From assembly GCA_947585525.1 (NCBI GenBank), contig CANPXA010000015.1, positions 1 through 16,540 of the forward strand: a stretch of 16,540 nucleotides of DNA, read 5' to 3'. This DNA comes from an uncultured Akkermansia sp. GTDB taxonomy: Bacteria; Verrucomicrobiota; Verrucomicrobiia; Verrucomicrobiales; Akkermansiaceae. Below, in pieces: positions 7,346 through 14,126 of this stretch (within the stretch, counting starts at the first letter, position 1; the number at the start of each line of letters is the position of its first letter). Both the position numbers and the translations under genes were made by a program. Below the pieces are notes generated by a model, which was not told the DNA's origin, made no database searches, and saw only the letters and a list, made by a program, of their open reading frames with translations.

Positions 7346-8332
7346 TCACTGCAAGCAGGAGGCAATGCAGATGAGCAGCATGTAATAAACGGCGATGTTG
7401 CGCGAGTAAAAGAAGCGCATATAGAAGGGAGCATCGGCGCTATTCTTCAACTTGTCCCATTGATCCAGAGGATGGTGCCACGGACGAATCGTGGGAATGT
7501 GGGTTTTATCGTTGTTGTACACGTGCAGCAACAGATAGATGTCAAACACGAGAGGAATGATCATCAAAGCAAGCAAGTAGAACAGACAACCTGTGGAACA
7601 AGCCAGGAAGACTGAAGCTGCAAAACCCGCCAGGTAGAAAAAGAGGCTGAAAGCGAGCGCTCGGGATTTGTTTCCCAACTTTCGGCAGAGAGTTATTTTG
7701 CTGGCACACTTATCGGCATCGTAATCCATGAGCATGTGGTTGTACAGAACAGACGCGATAAGACTTGAGCAACCGAAGGAAAGAGCAAAAACGCTCACCG
7801 AAAACGAACCGGTCATCACATAGTAAACGCCTCCGAAGAGCAGCGGTCCGTACGCGGTGAGTACGGCTACCTCCCCGAGCCCTCGCAGGGAACACCATTG
7901 GTAGCCTACGGCAATGAGAAGCCCACCAATCATGAAGAGTACGACCCAGGGTCCGGAAAGAAAGATCAAGAAAATCCCGATGCCGGCGGCCATCCCGAGG
8001 AAAAAGAGGATGCACATGGCCATTTTGGGGAGGGAAGTGCTGCCATTAATGAGGTAGATGCACTTATCATTGAGGGCTGCCTTTTGCAATTCCTCGTTGC
8101 TGCGCAGGATGAAGTAGTCAAATAGGTCATCCAGCAGATTCGTAGCCATGTGCATGGCAAAGGCGCCAACGAGGGCAAGGACTCCCGGAAGAACTTTGCC
8201 GCCATGCTGCAGGGAGTAGATGAAGATAACAAGCCACCCCAGAAAAGTCATGGGAAAAGAAAATGCTCGCGCGCAACGGAGCCAAAACGATGATACGGCA
8301 GCGGCTTTTCGAAGAAGTAGAAAATGGGACAT
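7346..8332 (-). CDS. UbiA-family prenyltransferase, probably MenA-like
   Basis: This 328-residue polytopic membrane protein has both Asp-rich motifs of the UbiA superfamily: NLLDDLFD at residues 65-72 and DYDAD at 203-207, the latter preceded by N198 and followed by SKITLCRKLG. These motifs bind the Mg-prenyl-diphosphate. The second motif with the trailing T-L-x-R/K-x-LG resembles MenA (1,4-dihydroxy-2-naphthoate prenyltransferase, menaquinone synthesis) more than UbiA itself, but the aromatic substrate cannot be read from sequence. About eight to nine hydrophobic segments are visible. The ATG at 8332 has no Shine-Dalgarno in front. It lies 115 bp behind the exonuclease gene on the same strand and may be transcribed with it or from a weak promoter in that gap. 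Confidence 0.83.
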   Translation of the reverse strand: MSHFLLLRKAAAVSSFWLRCARAFSFPMTFLGWLVIFIYSLQHGGKVLPGVLALVGAFAMHMATNLLDDLFDYFILRSNEELQKAALNDKCIYLINGSTSLPKMAMCILFFLGMAAGIGIFLIFLSGPWVVLFMIGGLLIAVGYQWCSLRGLGEVAVLTAYGPLLFGGVYYVMTGSFSVSVFALSFGCSSLIASVLYNHMLMDYDADKCASKITLCRKLGNKSRALAFSLFFYLAGFAASVFLACSTGCLFYLLALMIIPLVFDIYLLLHVYNNDKTHIPTIRPWHHPLDQWDKLKNSADAPFYMRFFYSRNIAVYYMLLICIASCLQ

Positions 8333-8447
8333 GGAGCGGTACGTGGTTAGGTTGGCGTTGTCGGATGCTTAAGAGTTTTTTTTCGAGTGATATGTTGATT
8401 GAAGGAGAGTGAGGTAACAACAGGCCTGAGGATTGAGGCGTTCGATT

Positions 8448-9020
8448 TTACCAATTATCCTTCCAATCGACGGGGATTTTTTTATCCATGCCACTTTTGT
8501 CTTCATAGAGCACGTAGCCGTTCTTGACGCCGAATTGGTGGACAGCCATGGTGACTTTCACGTCAAAGCAGCAGTACCTGGCAATGTTGAGCAGGGTTTG
8601 AGTATCGCCGGTGCGTTGGTATTCGGCCCACCATTTGAGAGCATCCGTCCCGTCGGCCGTTTTGGAATTGCCGTGAAGAGTAGGGCGGGCAACGGTGTCC
8701 AACTTGACGCGGTGTCCCAGACGATCGGAGAGGTAAAGGCAGAGATCGAGGTTGTGTGTAATTTCAGCGACGGTCCAGAAAGTATAAGGCTGGAGGACGC
8801 CGTAGTCGAACCCGATGTGGTTGTAACCGACGACGAGGTCGGCGGTGCTGAGTTGTTCGATGAGCTGGGGCGCCTCGTCCTGCGTGTAAATTGAGTATGA
8901 CTGAGAAGCCGTAGAGAAAGTGACGCCGACGGATATGCCCATTTTAGCTGTTTCATGCCAGCCTCCTACTTGGGAGGCGGAGAGACGAGTTTCCAGGTCA
9001 AAGTAAACGATATTTTTCAT
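8448..9020 (-). CDS. RNase H-fold DEDDy-type 3'-5' exonuclease (YprB-like)
   Basis: This 190-residue protein carries the DEDDy exonuclease motifs. Motif I is FDLET with D8 and E10, motif II is GYNHIGFDYGVL with N67 and D72, and motif III is YCCFD with Y149 and D153. An internal LDTVARPTL segment (108-115) resembles RNase H-like YprB proteins. The likely reaction is metal-dependent 3'-5' hydrolysis of single-stranded nucleic acid; substrate and partner are unknown. All four acidic residues are present, so it should be active. Its ATG overlaps the stop of trmL by four bases (9017-9020), which points to translational coupling to the tRNA methyltransferase and makes an RNA-processing role reasonable (inference). 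Confidence 0.8.
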   Translation of the reverse strand: MKNIVYFDLETRLSASQVGGWHETAKMGISVGVTFSTASQSYSIYTQDEAPQLIEQLSTADLVVGYNHIGFDYGVLQPYTFWTVAEITHNLDLCLYLSDRLGHRVKLDTVARPTLHGNSKTADGTDALKWWAEYQRTGDTQTLLNIARYCCFDVKVTMAVHQFGVKNGYVLYEDKSGMDKKIPVDWKDNW

Positions 9021-9484
9021 GAGAGGGGAGAGATGCGCCGCAGCGCTTCATAGAGAACGATAGCAACGGCTGTGGAGAGATTGAGGGAGCGGGAGTGCTC
9101 CCCGGGCATGGGAATACGGAGTGCGTGGTCAGAGTGCTCATGCAGCATCGTTTCCGGAAGTCCCTTTGATTCCGGACCGAAAACGAGGTAATCCCCGTCC
9201 TTAAAGAGGATGGATGGATTCCAGATAGAGCGGGAAGCCTTTGTAGAGAGGAACCAGAATTGAGCCGTCTTTTCAGCGGCAGAGAAGAGTTGTTGGGGTG
9301 AATCCCACAGAGCGAGATCGACGTATTGCCAGTAATCGAGGCCGACTCGGCGGAGGTATTTTTCCTCCAGACTGAAGCCGAGGGGCCGGATGAGATGGAG
9401 TCGCGAACCGGTGGCCACCGCAAGACGTCCCGCCGCCCCTGCGTTGTGGGGAATCTCCGGGTGGCATAGGACGATGTTGAGCAT
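9017..9484 (-). CDS. trmL: tRNA (cytidine/uridine-34-2'-O)-methyltransferase TrmL
   Basis: This SPOUT-class methyltransferase modifies the wobble nucleotide of tRNA-Leu isoacceptors (family knowledge). Starting at the ATG at 9484 it has 155 residues and opens MLNIVLCHPEIPHN, aligning with E. coli TrmL from its first residue. A longer frame back to 9541 would overlap the upstream gene and is unlikely. The three SPOUT motifs are present: NAGAAGR (14-20, usually N-x-GN-x-x-R), LVFGPESKGLP (100-110) and the knot loop RSLNLSTAVAIVLYE (132-146). RRVGLDYW (45-52) matches the family's RRAGLDY. It lies 19 bp behind the IF-1-like gene and overlaps the exonuclease gene by 4 nt. Confidence 0.93.
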   Translation of the reverse strand: MLNIVLCHPEIPHNAGAAGRLAVATGSRLHLIRPLGFSLEEKYLRRVGLDYWQYVDLALWDSPQQLFSAAEKTAQFWFLSTKASRSIWNPSILFKDGDYLVFGPESKGLPETMLHEHSDHALRIPMPGEHSRSLNLSTAVAIVLYEALRRISPLS

Positions 9485-9503
9485 GGAAAAAGGACGAGGG
9501 AAA

Positions 9504-9749
9504 TTAATCGGAGACGATCGAACGGATGCGGGCGCGGTCAAAATCAGCCGGACAGATCGTGACGAGAACCCTCGCGCCCGGGTTCATGAGGGGAAGAAGA
9601 TGGGCCTCGCGTTTTTGCACAAAGGCGACAGTCTGTTTTCCGTTCGGAAGAGAAGCGTGGAAGGCGGTTGGGGCAAACTGCTCCAGCAGGATGCACTCGG
9701 CTTGGATAAAGTCAGAAGGATAGGAAGAGGTGGCTGTCCGTTTTTGCAT
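9504..9749 (-). CDS. Divergent IF-1-like OB-fold protein
   Basis: This 81-residue protein resembles translation initiation factor IF-1 (S1-like OB fold). It shows the strand pattern I-x-A-E-x-x-L-E-x-x-x-x-x-A-F, then LPNGKQTVAFVQKRE in the place of the IF-1 LENGHxVxAHISGKMR. GARVLVTICPADFDRARIRS then replaces GDKVTVELTPYDLSKGRIxxR. The Gly-Lys-Met-Arg loop and the YDL-x-x-GRI core are eroded, so it may be a paralogue and not the housekeeping IF-1. I use the ATG at 9749. A TTG at 9779 would add ten residues and overlap the stop of the AsmA-like gene by 4 nt, which is also plausible. It lies directly upstream of trmL. Nucleic-acid or ribosome binding is inferred from the fold. Confidence 0.68.
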   Translation of the reverse strand: MQKRTATSSYPSDFIQAECILLEQFAPTAFHASLPNGKQTVAFVQKREAHLLPLMNPGARVLVTICPADFDRARIRSIVSD

Positions 9750-9775
9750 GGGGCTGACGTGAGGAGGAGGGAGGA

Positions 9776-11425
9776 TCAAAGGAGCATCTTGAGACCGGAG
9801 TCGAGAATGTTTTTAATCGGGTGCTTGGGAGTTGGCTCTTCCGGTTTCGCCTTGTCGTCATTTTTGGGAGCGTCTTGGGGTTTGGACGCATTTTCGTCTT
9901 TCTTTTCAGGAGGAAGAAGTTTCCCGGGCACAAAGGAACCAAGAACGGAATTGAGCGACTCCACGGCCTGGTGTGACATCGAGGAGACGGCCTGAGGAAG
10001 AAGCGTGGCGAGTCGGACGGACAGGTCCTCGTGTGGGTCGTCCAAAGTGCCGCTGAGGTTGATGTGGAGCCAGACCCAGCCGGGCAGTTCAGGGGCGGAG
10101 TTGAACAGCTGGCTGACGGGACTCGTTTGCTGCAATCCAAGTTTAGCGATTGTTTGGGAGGGCAAACCGATTTTTAAGGTGCCGGAGAGCGAGCGATCCG
10201 TGCCGATAATGACACGACCGCGGCAGCGAAGAGTGTCGTCCTTGGCGCAAATGTCGATATCGTCCAGCAGCCAGGCATTGCGGATGTTGTGCTGGGGGTC
10301 GGAGTAAGGGAAGGAAAGTTTGGTGACAGCCTTTCGGATGGGGATGCTGCGGTAGGGAAGGGAACTATCGAGGCGGAGAGAGGAGAGCACGGGCAGACCC
10401 TCCAGCAAGCCGTCAATGAGTTGAAGTTCTCCTTTGGCTTTCCACGAGGAGCCTCCCACTCCGGTGAAATCGAGGTGACCGTCCAGGAATCCGGTGAGTT
10501 TTTTCTTCCAGTCGTCGTTCAGGAGACGTGCCACGTTGGCTCGCTGCACATTCATGCGTACGTTCCAATTGCCGGAAAGGAGAGAATACTTGCCGTGCAT
10601 ACGGATTTCGCCCGGAGTGAGTAGAATCTTGCAGGAGCTGAGTGTGATATCCCTCCTCGAAAAGAGGATGGAGGCGTTTTTGACTCCACTGTCGCGCAGG
10701 AAGGAGAACGGAGCTACGAGTCTGCCGTTTTCCAAGGAGAAATTCCAGGCGTCCCTGCCAACATCCGGTCGAGGAGAAGCCGTGAGGTGATAGCCCTTGA
10801 GAGCCAGTTCTCGTTCGCCGAAGAAAACAGATGTGTCGCTGTAGAGAGCCTCGAAGGAACGAGCCTGAACCGCTTTGAGAAAACCATCCTTGCTCGCAAC
10901 CGGAACTGAGATCTTTTCGGTTCCCTTCGCTCCATCAGCGTGGGCAGGCGCCGGTGCCGGGGGTGAGGCAGATTTCTTTGACCGGGACGGAGCTGGAGCG
11001 GCGTGGCGCGAACCGAAACGCAGGGTGAGGTTTAGCTCCTCAGCGGAGAACTGGTTGAAGCGGAGGATGCGTTTGATGAGAGCCGGGCGATCTACAGCCA
11101 GATGCAGTTTGCTGAGGGAGAATTCATCGATTTCGCGCGCCCCCCGGATACGGATCTGAGGCAGGGTCAGGTTAGCTCCGTCCACATCCATGTTCTGGGG
11201 AATTTCCACAAGTTGGGCATGAGTGGCTCTCCCCACAATTTCGGCAAGTTTTTCACGGAAACCATCTCCCTGGAGCCAAGAAACGAGCAGCAAGTAACTG
11301 ACGCCCATCAACAAAAGTATCACGCACGGAAGGGAGAGAAGCCAGATGAAGACCCTTTGTCGGCGCCGTGTAGCCGGCGTTCCGGATTGCTTGGTGAGAA
11401 AGGATGCGCGCTTGCGACGAGCCAT
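9776..11425 (-). CDS. AsmA-like membrane-anchored envelope protein
   Basis: This 549-residue protein has a very basic N-terminus (MARRKR, RRRQR) and one transmembrane anchor at about residues 25-49, then a long periplasmic part dominated by beta-strand-like repeats. The segment DGFREKLAEIVGRATH after the anchor and the late GELQLIDGLLEGLPVLSSLRL region (about 350-370) resemble AsmA/TamB-like proteins, in which C-terminal strands form a lipid-conducting groove. A Pro/Ala/Ser-rich linker lies near 142-168, and a low-complexity Lys/Glu/Pro stretch near 500-535. A role in outer-membrane lipid traffic is inferred from the family. It is the first gene of the minus-strand run AsmA-like, IF-1-like, trmL, exonuclease. 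Only a weak promoter is seen in front, next to repeat copy 3. Confidence 0.68.
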   Translation of the reverse strand: MARRKRASFLTKQSGTPATRRRQRVFIWLLSLPCVILLLMGVSYLLLVSWLQGDGFREKLAEIVGRATHAQLVEIPQNMDVDGANLTLPQIRIRGAREIDEFSLSKLHLAVDRPALIKRILRFNQFSAEELNLTLRFGSRHAAPAPSRSKKSASPPAPAPAHADGAKGTEKISVPVASKDGFLKAVQARSFEALYSDTSVFFGERELALKGYHLTASPRPDVGRDAWNFSLENGRLVAPFSFLRDSGVKNASILFSRRDITLSSCKILLTPGEIRMHGKYSLLSGNWNVRMNVQRANVARLLNDDWKKKLTGFLDGHLDFTGVGGSSWKAKGELQLIDGLLEGLPVLSSLRLDSSLPYRSIPIRKAVTKLSFPYSDPQHNIRNAWLLDDIDICAKDDTLRCRGRVIIGTDRSLSGTLKIGLPSQTIAKLGLQQTSPVSQLFNSAPELPGWVWLHINLSGTLDDPHEDLSVRLATLLPQAVSSMSHQAVESLNSVLGSFVPGKLLPPEKKDENASKPQDAPKNDDKAKPEEPTPKHPIKNILDSGLKMLL

Positions 11426-11439
11426 GACAAGTTTTTTTT

Positions 11440-11469
11440 ACCATAGCAAGAGTAGGGAATTCAAGCCAA
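11440..11469 (-). promoter_or_regulatory. Weak candidate promoter for the AsmA-like gene
   Basis: On the minus strand TTGGCT (11464-11469) and TATGGT (11440-11445) are separated by 18 bp, with the ATG 15 bp after the -10. The matches are poor, but the arrangement (very short leader) resembles the candidates at 2215 and 13221. It lies between the gene and the hairpin of repeat copy 3. Confidence 0.3.
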
Positions 11470-11476
11470 AACTCAG

Positions 11477-11660
11477 GGCAAACGCATTTGAAATGCGTTT
11501 GCCTACTTACGAATTACGAATTACGAATTGGATGCTAGCGCGCTACGCGCGGGCTATGCAATGCGTAAGCATTGGCGGTGGGTAAAATCACGGGTTGTCG
11601 CTGCAAGGAATGCTCACCGAACTACGCCATGCCGTCTCTCCGGCTTTGCTTCCATCGTCC
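11477..11660 (+). repeat. Composite intergenic repeat, copy 3
   Basis: The order on the plus strand is: the hairpin GGCAAACGCATT/AATGCGTTTGCC (11477-11503, same stem as 7166-7193), three TTACGAA heptamers (11507-11527), the palindrome GCGCG-CTA-CGCGC (11538-11550), a small stem CAATGC-GTAA-GCATTG (11559-11574), GGCGGTGGGTAAAATCA (11574-11590), and the end module TACGCCATGCC followed by GGCTTTGCTTCCATCGTCC (11633-11660). The end module equals the reverse of 16003-16032 in copy 4. The copy fills the gap between the 5' end of the AsmA-like gene and the 3' end of galM. Short open frames starting in it are not genes. Confidence 0.78.
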
Positions 11661-11672
11661 ATGATTTTGTAA

Positions 11673-12614
11673 TCACGAGAATTCCCAGACGATGGTACGG
11701 CGGTAGGTGGAGCCGGGGCGGAGGATAATGGAGGGAAAGTTGGTGTGGTGCGGAGAGTCGGGGAAACTTTGGGCTTCCAAGGCAAGACCGGAGCGAGGAA
11801 CGGGGAGGAAATCACCCGTGTAAACCTGCAGACCCGGCGCATCAGTGGAGAGGAGGAGACGCCGCGCGCCGCAGGAGAGTTCCGCCACCTCGCGCAGCAC
11901 GCCGGACTCGCCGCACAACACAAAATTGTCGTCGTACCCGGCCCCCATGGAGAGGAATCGTTCGCCGAGCGAGACGGGAACGCGCAGGTCGTAGAGAGAG
12001 CCATCGACAGGTTCTATATCGCCGGTCGGGATATTGCTATGCATGGGCGTGTAGCTCGGAGCGGCGACGCGAAGGGCGTGCGAATCAATCGAGCCTTCCC
12101 CGGCGAGGTTCCAGTAGGCATGGTTGGTGAGGTTGAGGAGGGTGGGAGCATCTGTGTGCGCCTCCAGTTCGAGGCGAAGAGCACAACGGTGCACGGAGTA
12201 TCGCGCGTGCACCGAGACATTCCCGGGATAGCCTTCCTCTCCGTCGCAGGAAAAGAGCGTGAGATCGAGAGAGTTCGCAGAATGGTCGGAGGTAGTCCAG
12301 AGACGTGAATCAAAGCCGCAGGTTCCGCCGTGCAAATGATTCGCTCCGTTATTCGTGGCGAGAGTGTAAGTTTGTCCCTCCAGCTCGAAGGAACCGCCGG
12401 CTATACGGTTGGCGACGCGACCGCAAATGCTTCCGCAGTAGCAGGTGTCTTGAGCAACCTCTGCCAGGCTGTGCGGACCGTGCAGGAGCTGTGTCCCATC
12501 CATGACCACACTGAGCAAGCGAGCCCCGAAATCGGTGACCGTAACAACAAGTCCCTCACCCCGCAAGGTGAAGGACTCGGCTTGTTCAAGATCGGCTGAT
12601 CGTTCTGCCGTCAT
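11673..12614 (-). CDS. galM: Aldose 1-epimerase (mutarotase)
   Basis: The enzyme interconverts alpha and beta anomers of galactose, glucose and related aldoses. Family landmarks are in order: NRIAGGSF, the substrate loop NNGANHLHGG with the first catalytic His, LLNLTNHAYWNLAG with the second His, and LALEAQSFPDSPHH with the catalytic Glu. The ATG at 12614 gives 313 residues, close to the usual length. An upstream TTG at 12641 would overlap the lipoprotein gene and add nine odd residues. It lies 23 bp behind the SlyB-like gene and is probably co-transcribed with it. There is no signal peptide, so it should be cytosolic. Its stop is 12 bp from the end module of repeat copy 3. Confidence 0.95.
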   Translation of the reverse strand: MTAERSADLEQAESFTLRGEGLVVTVTDFGARLLSVVMDGTQLLHGPHSLAEVAQDTCYCGSICGRVANRIAGGSFELEGQTYTLATNNGANHLHGGTCGFDSRLWTTSDHSANSLDLTLFSCDGEEGYPGNVSVHARYSVHRCALRLELEAHTDAPTLLNLTNHAYWNLAGEGSIDSHALRVAAPSYTPMHSNIPTGDIEPVDGSLYDLRVPVSLGERFLSMGAGYDDNFVLCGESGVLREVAELSCGARRLLLSTDAPGLQVYTGDFLPVPRSGLALEAQSFPDSPHHTNFPSIILRPGSTYRRTIVWEFS

Positions 12615-12637
12615 GGAAAAGTTGTGCGAGCGGCGCC

Positions 12638-13126
12638 TCAATGCCCATCGGGGAGGAACTTGCTGCCGCTCACGCCAAGCTCCAAGTTGCCATGAGTTCC
12701 GACCGGGATGGCGCCGATTTGCGAATAGATAGGCTGAGTGACGCGATATTGCTTGCCCGACCCATCGGCTTTGATGACGAGCTCCTGTCCCTTGGTCTTA
12801 CCGAGAGACTTGCCTGCACCACGTCCGGCGAGAGCGCCGACCACTCCGAAGCCCACCGTAGAAACGATCTGTCCCTTACCCCTGCCGAGCAGAGAGCCGG
12901 CGCCCGCTCCGACGGCGGTGCCCAGCACGGTTCCCAGACTTTTGTCCGATGAAGAGGCGTCCACATCGACGACTCTCGCAGAAACCACGGTTCCTGCAAT
13001 CACCTCCGCAGATGAACCAACAGAATCGGCTGAAACCGAGTTGAGCGATGTCATCTCCGAGCAGGAAGGCAGGATCAGCAGACCTGCCGCCAACAGCGCT
13101 GTCATTAGAGTAGCTTTCATAGTCAT
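12638..13126 (-). CDS. SlyB-like glycine-zipper outer-membrane lipoprotein
   Basis: This 162-residue protein has a lipoprotein-type signal (MKATLMTALLAAGLLILPSC). The presumed lipidated cysteine is C22 counted from the ATG at 13126. An ATG two codons later (13120) is equally possible. The Pro at -2 makes the lipobox atypical. Residues about 45-57 (GTVVSARVVDVDA) and the glycine-zipper segment at 64-106 (GTVLGTAVGAGAGSLLG, then a second Gly-rich hydrophobic span with GALAGRGAGKSLG) match the SlyB/PcpY-type 2TM zipper family. Its members stabilise the outer membrane and OmpA-like proteins under stress. A beta-rich tail follows (QELVIKADGSGKQYRV). It is divergent from the secreted-protein gene across 136 bp and precedes galM. 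Confidence 0.82.
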   Translation of the reverse strand: MTMKATLMTALLAAGLLILPSCSEMTSLNSVSADSVGSSAEVIAGTVVSARVVDVDASSSDKSLGTVLGTAVGAGAGSLLGRGKGQIVSTVGFGVVGALAGRGAGKSLGKTKGQELVIKADGSGKQYRVTQPIYSQIGAIPVGTHGNLELGVSGSKFLPDGH

Positions 13127-13220
13127 GTGAATGGTGAGACGAGGTGTTGAGGAAACGGTCCAACAGGAAGCATTTCGTTCCTCTCTCCGCCGTGCATGAC
13201 ATTACCATGAAATTTAGAGC

Positions 13221-13249
13221 TTGCCAAGAAAAAAAAACGGTGCTAGATT
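13221..13249 (+). promoter_or_regulatory. Promoter close to the start of the secreted-protein gene
   Basis: TTGCCA (13221-13226, same -35 as at 479-484) and TAGATT (13244-13249) are separated by 17 bp that include a run of nine A. The ATG at 13263 is only 13 bp after the -10 box, so the transcript would have a leader of about 5-8 nt, too short for a Shine-Dalgarno. This suggests leaderless or near-leaderless translation. Confidence 0.55.
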
Positions 13250-13262
13250 AGTGGGCGTGCGT

Positions 13263-14021
13263 ATGAAAGCATTAACGATTATCTCAACCCTGTTAGCACT
13301 GCCGGTGTGCATCGCCCAGGCAGCGGATAAAGCCGGAGCCATGGAAGGTTACTTCCCGACTGATGGAACTCTGCAGCGCGGCGCTCACGTCCGCCTGGTG
13401 TACTCAGAGGACATTCAGGAGCCCGTTAAAGTAATCAACGAGTCCCTCTCCAAACTCTCCCCGGAGAAGCGCGAAACCTTCACCAAGGAGTTCGCCGCAG
13501 AGCAGCTGCCCTCCTACAACCCGGACATCTGGCCCTCCCGTGAAGAGTATGACAAGTTTGTTGAAGCATGGAAGAAGACGCAGATTCGCAACGTAACCGA
13601 GGTTGCGGTCGGTCTCCAGAAACTCGATGACGGCTCATGGCGCGTGCTCTCTGCCACGGTCGATGCTCAGACCCGTCGGCAGGTGCCGCTCACCATCAGC
13701 GCTCTGCGTTACGACGCTGAAAAGAATGAGTGGATCTCCAACAATGGGGTGCTTACGGCAAAGGACTACACCGCCCCGGACACCAGCATCTACGGCGCCC
13801 AGACCGGCACGGAATGGTCCCTCGAAAAGAGCGACTCGCTGGTGAAGCTGCGTGAAACGCTTCGTGTCTCACGCACGACGGATGGCAAGTACATCTACTT
13901 GGCGTACAGCTTGGTTGAGGTTTCTGCCGTGACCGGCAGCAACATTGCCCAAGGGGCTTATCTCTTGCGCTTCCCCGTGCAAGTGGCGGGAGCTAACCTG
14001 GGGACTCCCGGTCAACGCTAA
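13263..14021 (+). CDS. Secreted or periplasmic protein of unknown function
   Basis: I do not recognise the family. From the ATG at 13263 the product has 252 residues. An upstream TTG at 13221 coincides with the -35 box and is rejected. Residues 1-20 (MKALTIISTLLALPVCIAQA) form a typical Sec signal peptide with cleavage after AQA. A Cys at 16 follows LPV and is a poor lipobox. The mature part has no membrane segment and no further cysteine. Residues 38-110 contain a helical, charged stretch (SLSKLSPEKRETFTKEF) with aromatic WPSREEYDKFVEAW. The C-terminal half alternates beta strands (ISALRYDAEKNEWIS, RTTDGKYIYLAYSLVEVSA). The gene is monocistronic, with its own promoter and a strong terminator, which suggests steady independent expression. 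Confidence 0.8.
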   Translation: MKALTIISTLLALPVCIAQAADKAGAMEGYFPTDGTLQRGAHVRLVYSEDIQEPVKVINESLSKLSPEKRETFTKEFAAEQLPSYNPDIWPSREEYDKFVEAWKKTQIRNVTEVAVGLQKLDDGSWRVLSATVDAQTRRQVPLTISALRYDAEKNEWISNNGVLTAKDYTAPDTSIYGAQTGTEWSLEKSDSLVKLRETLRVSRTTDGKYIYLAYSLVEVSAVTGSNIAQGAYLLRFPVQVAGANLGTPGQR

Positions 14022-14045
14022 GGCGCGAAAAGCTCAGAAGATCTC

Positions 14046-14091
14046 AGCGGGAGCCCCACGCCGTTTTGCGTGATTCGCTCCCGCTCTTTTT
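14046..14091 (+). terminator. Rho-independent terminator of the secreted-protein gene
   Basis: AGCGGGAGC (14046-14054) pairs with GCTCCCGCT (14077-14085) and is followed directly by CTTTTT. A second stem CACGC/GCGTG (14057-14071) is nested inside. It is 25 bp after the stop codon and 36 bp before the rsmD start, so rsmD must have its own promoter or rely on read-through. Confidence 0.85.
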
Positions 14092-14126
14092 ATGCCGCTC
14101 CCGGATTTCAAAACTCTCTCCCACGC

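Noticed and set aside
8433..8894. 153-codon plus-strand open frame within the exonuclease gene
   Set aside because: The opposite strand carries all DEDDy motifs and is coupled to trmL.
11528..11728. 66-codon open frame across repeat copy 3
   Set aside because: It is made of repeat sequence and antisense galM sequence; no protein-like features.
11745..12308. 187-codon plus-strand open frame within galM
   Set aside because: It is antisense to galM, whose catalytic motifs are clear.
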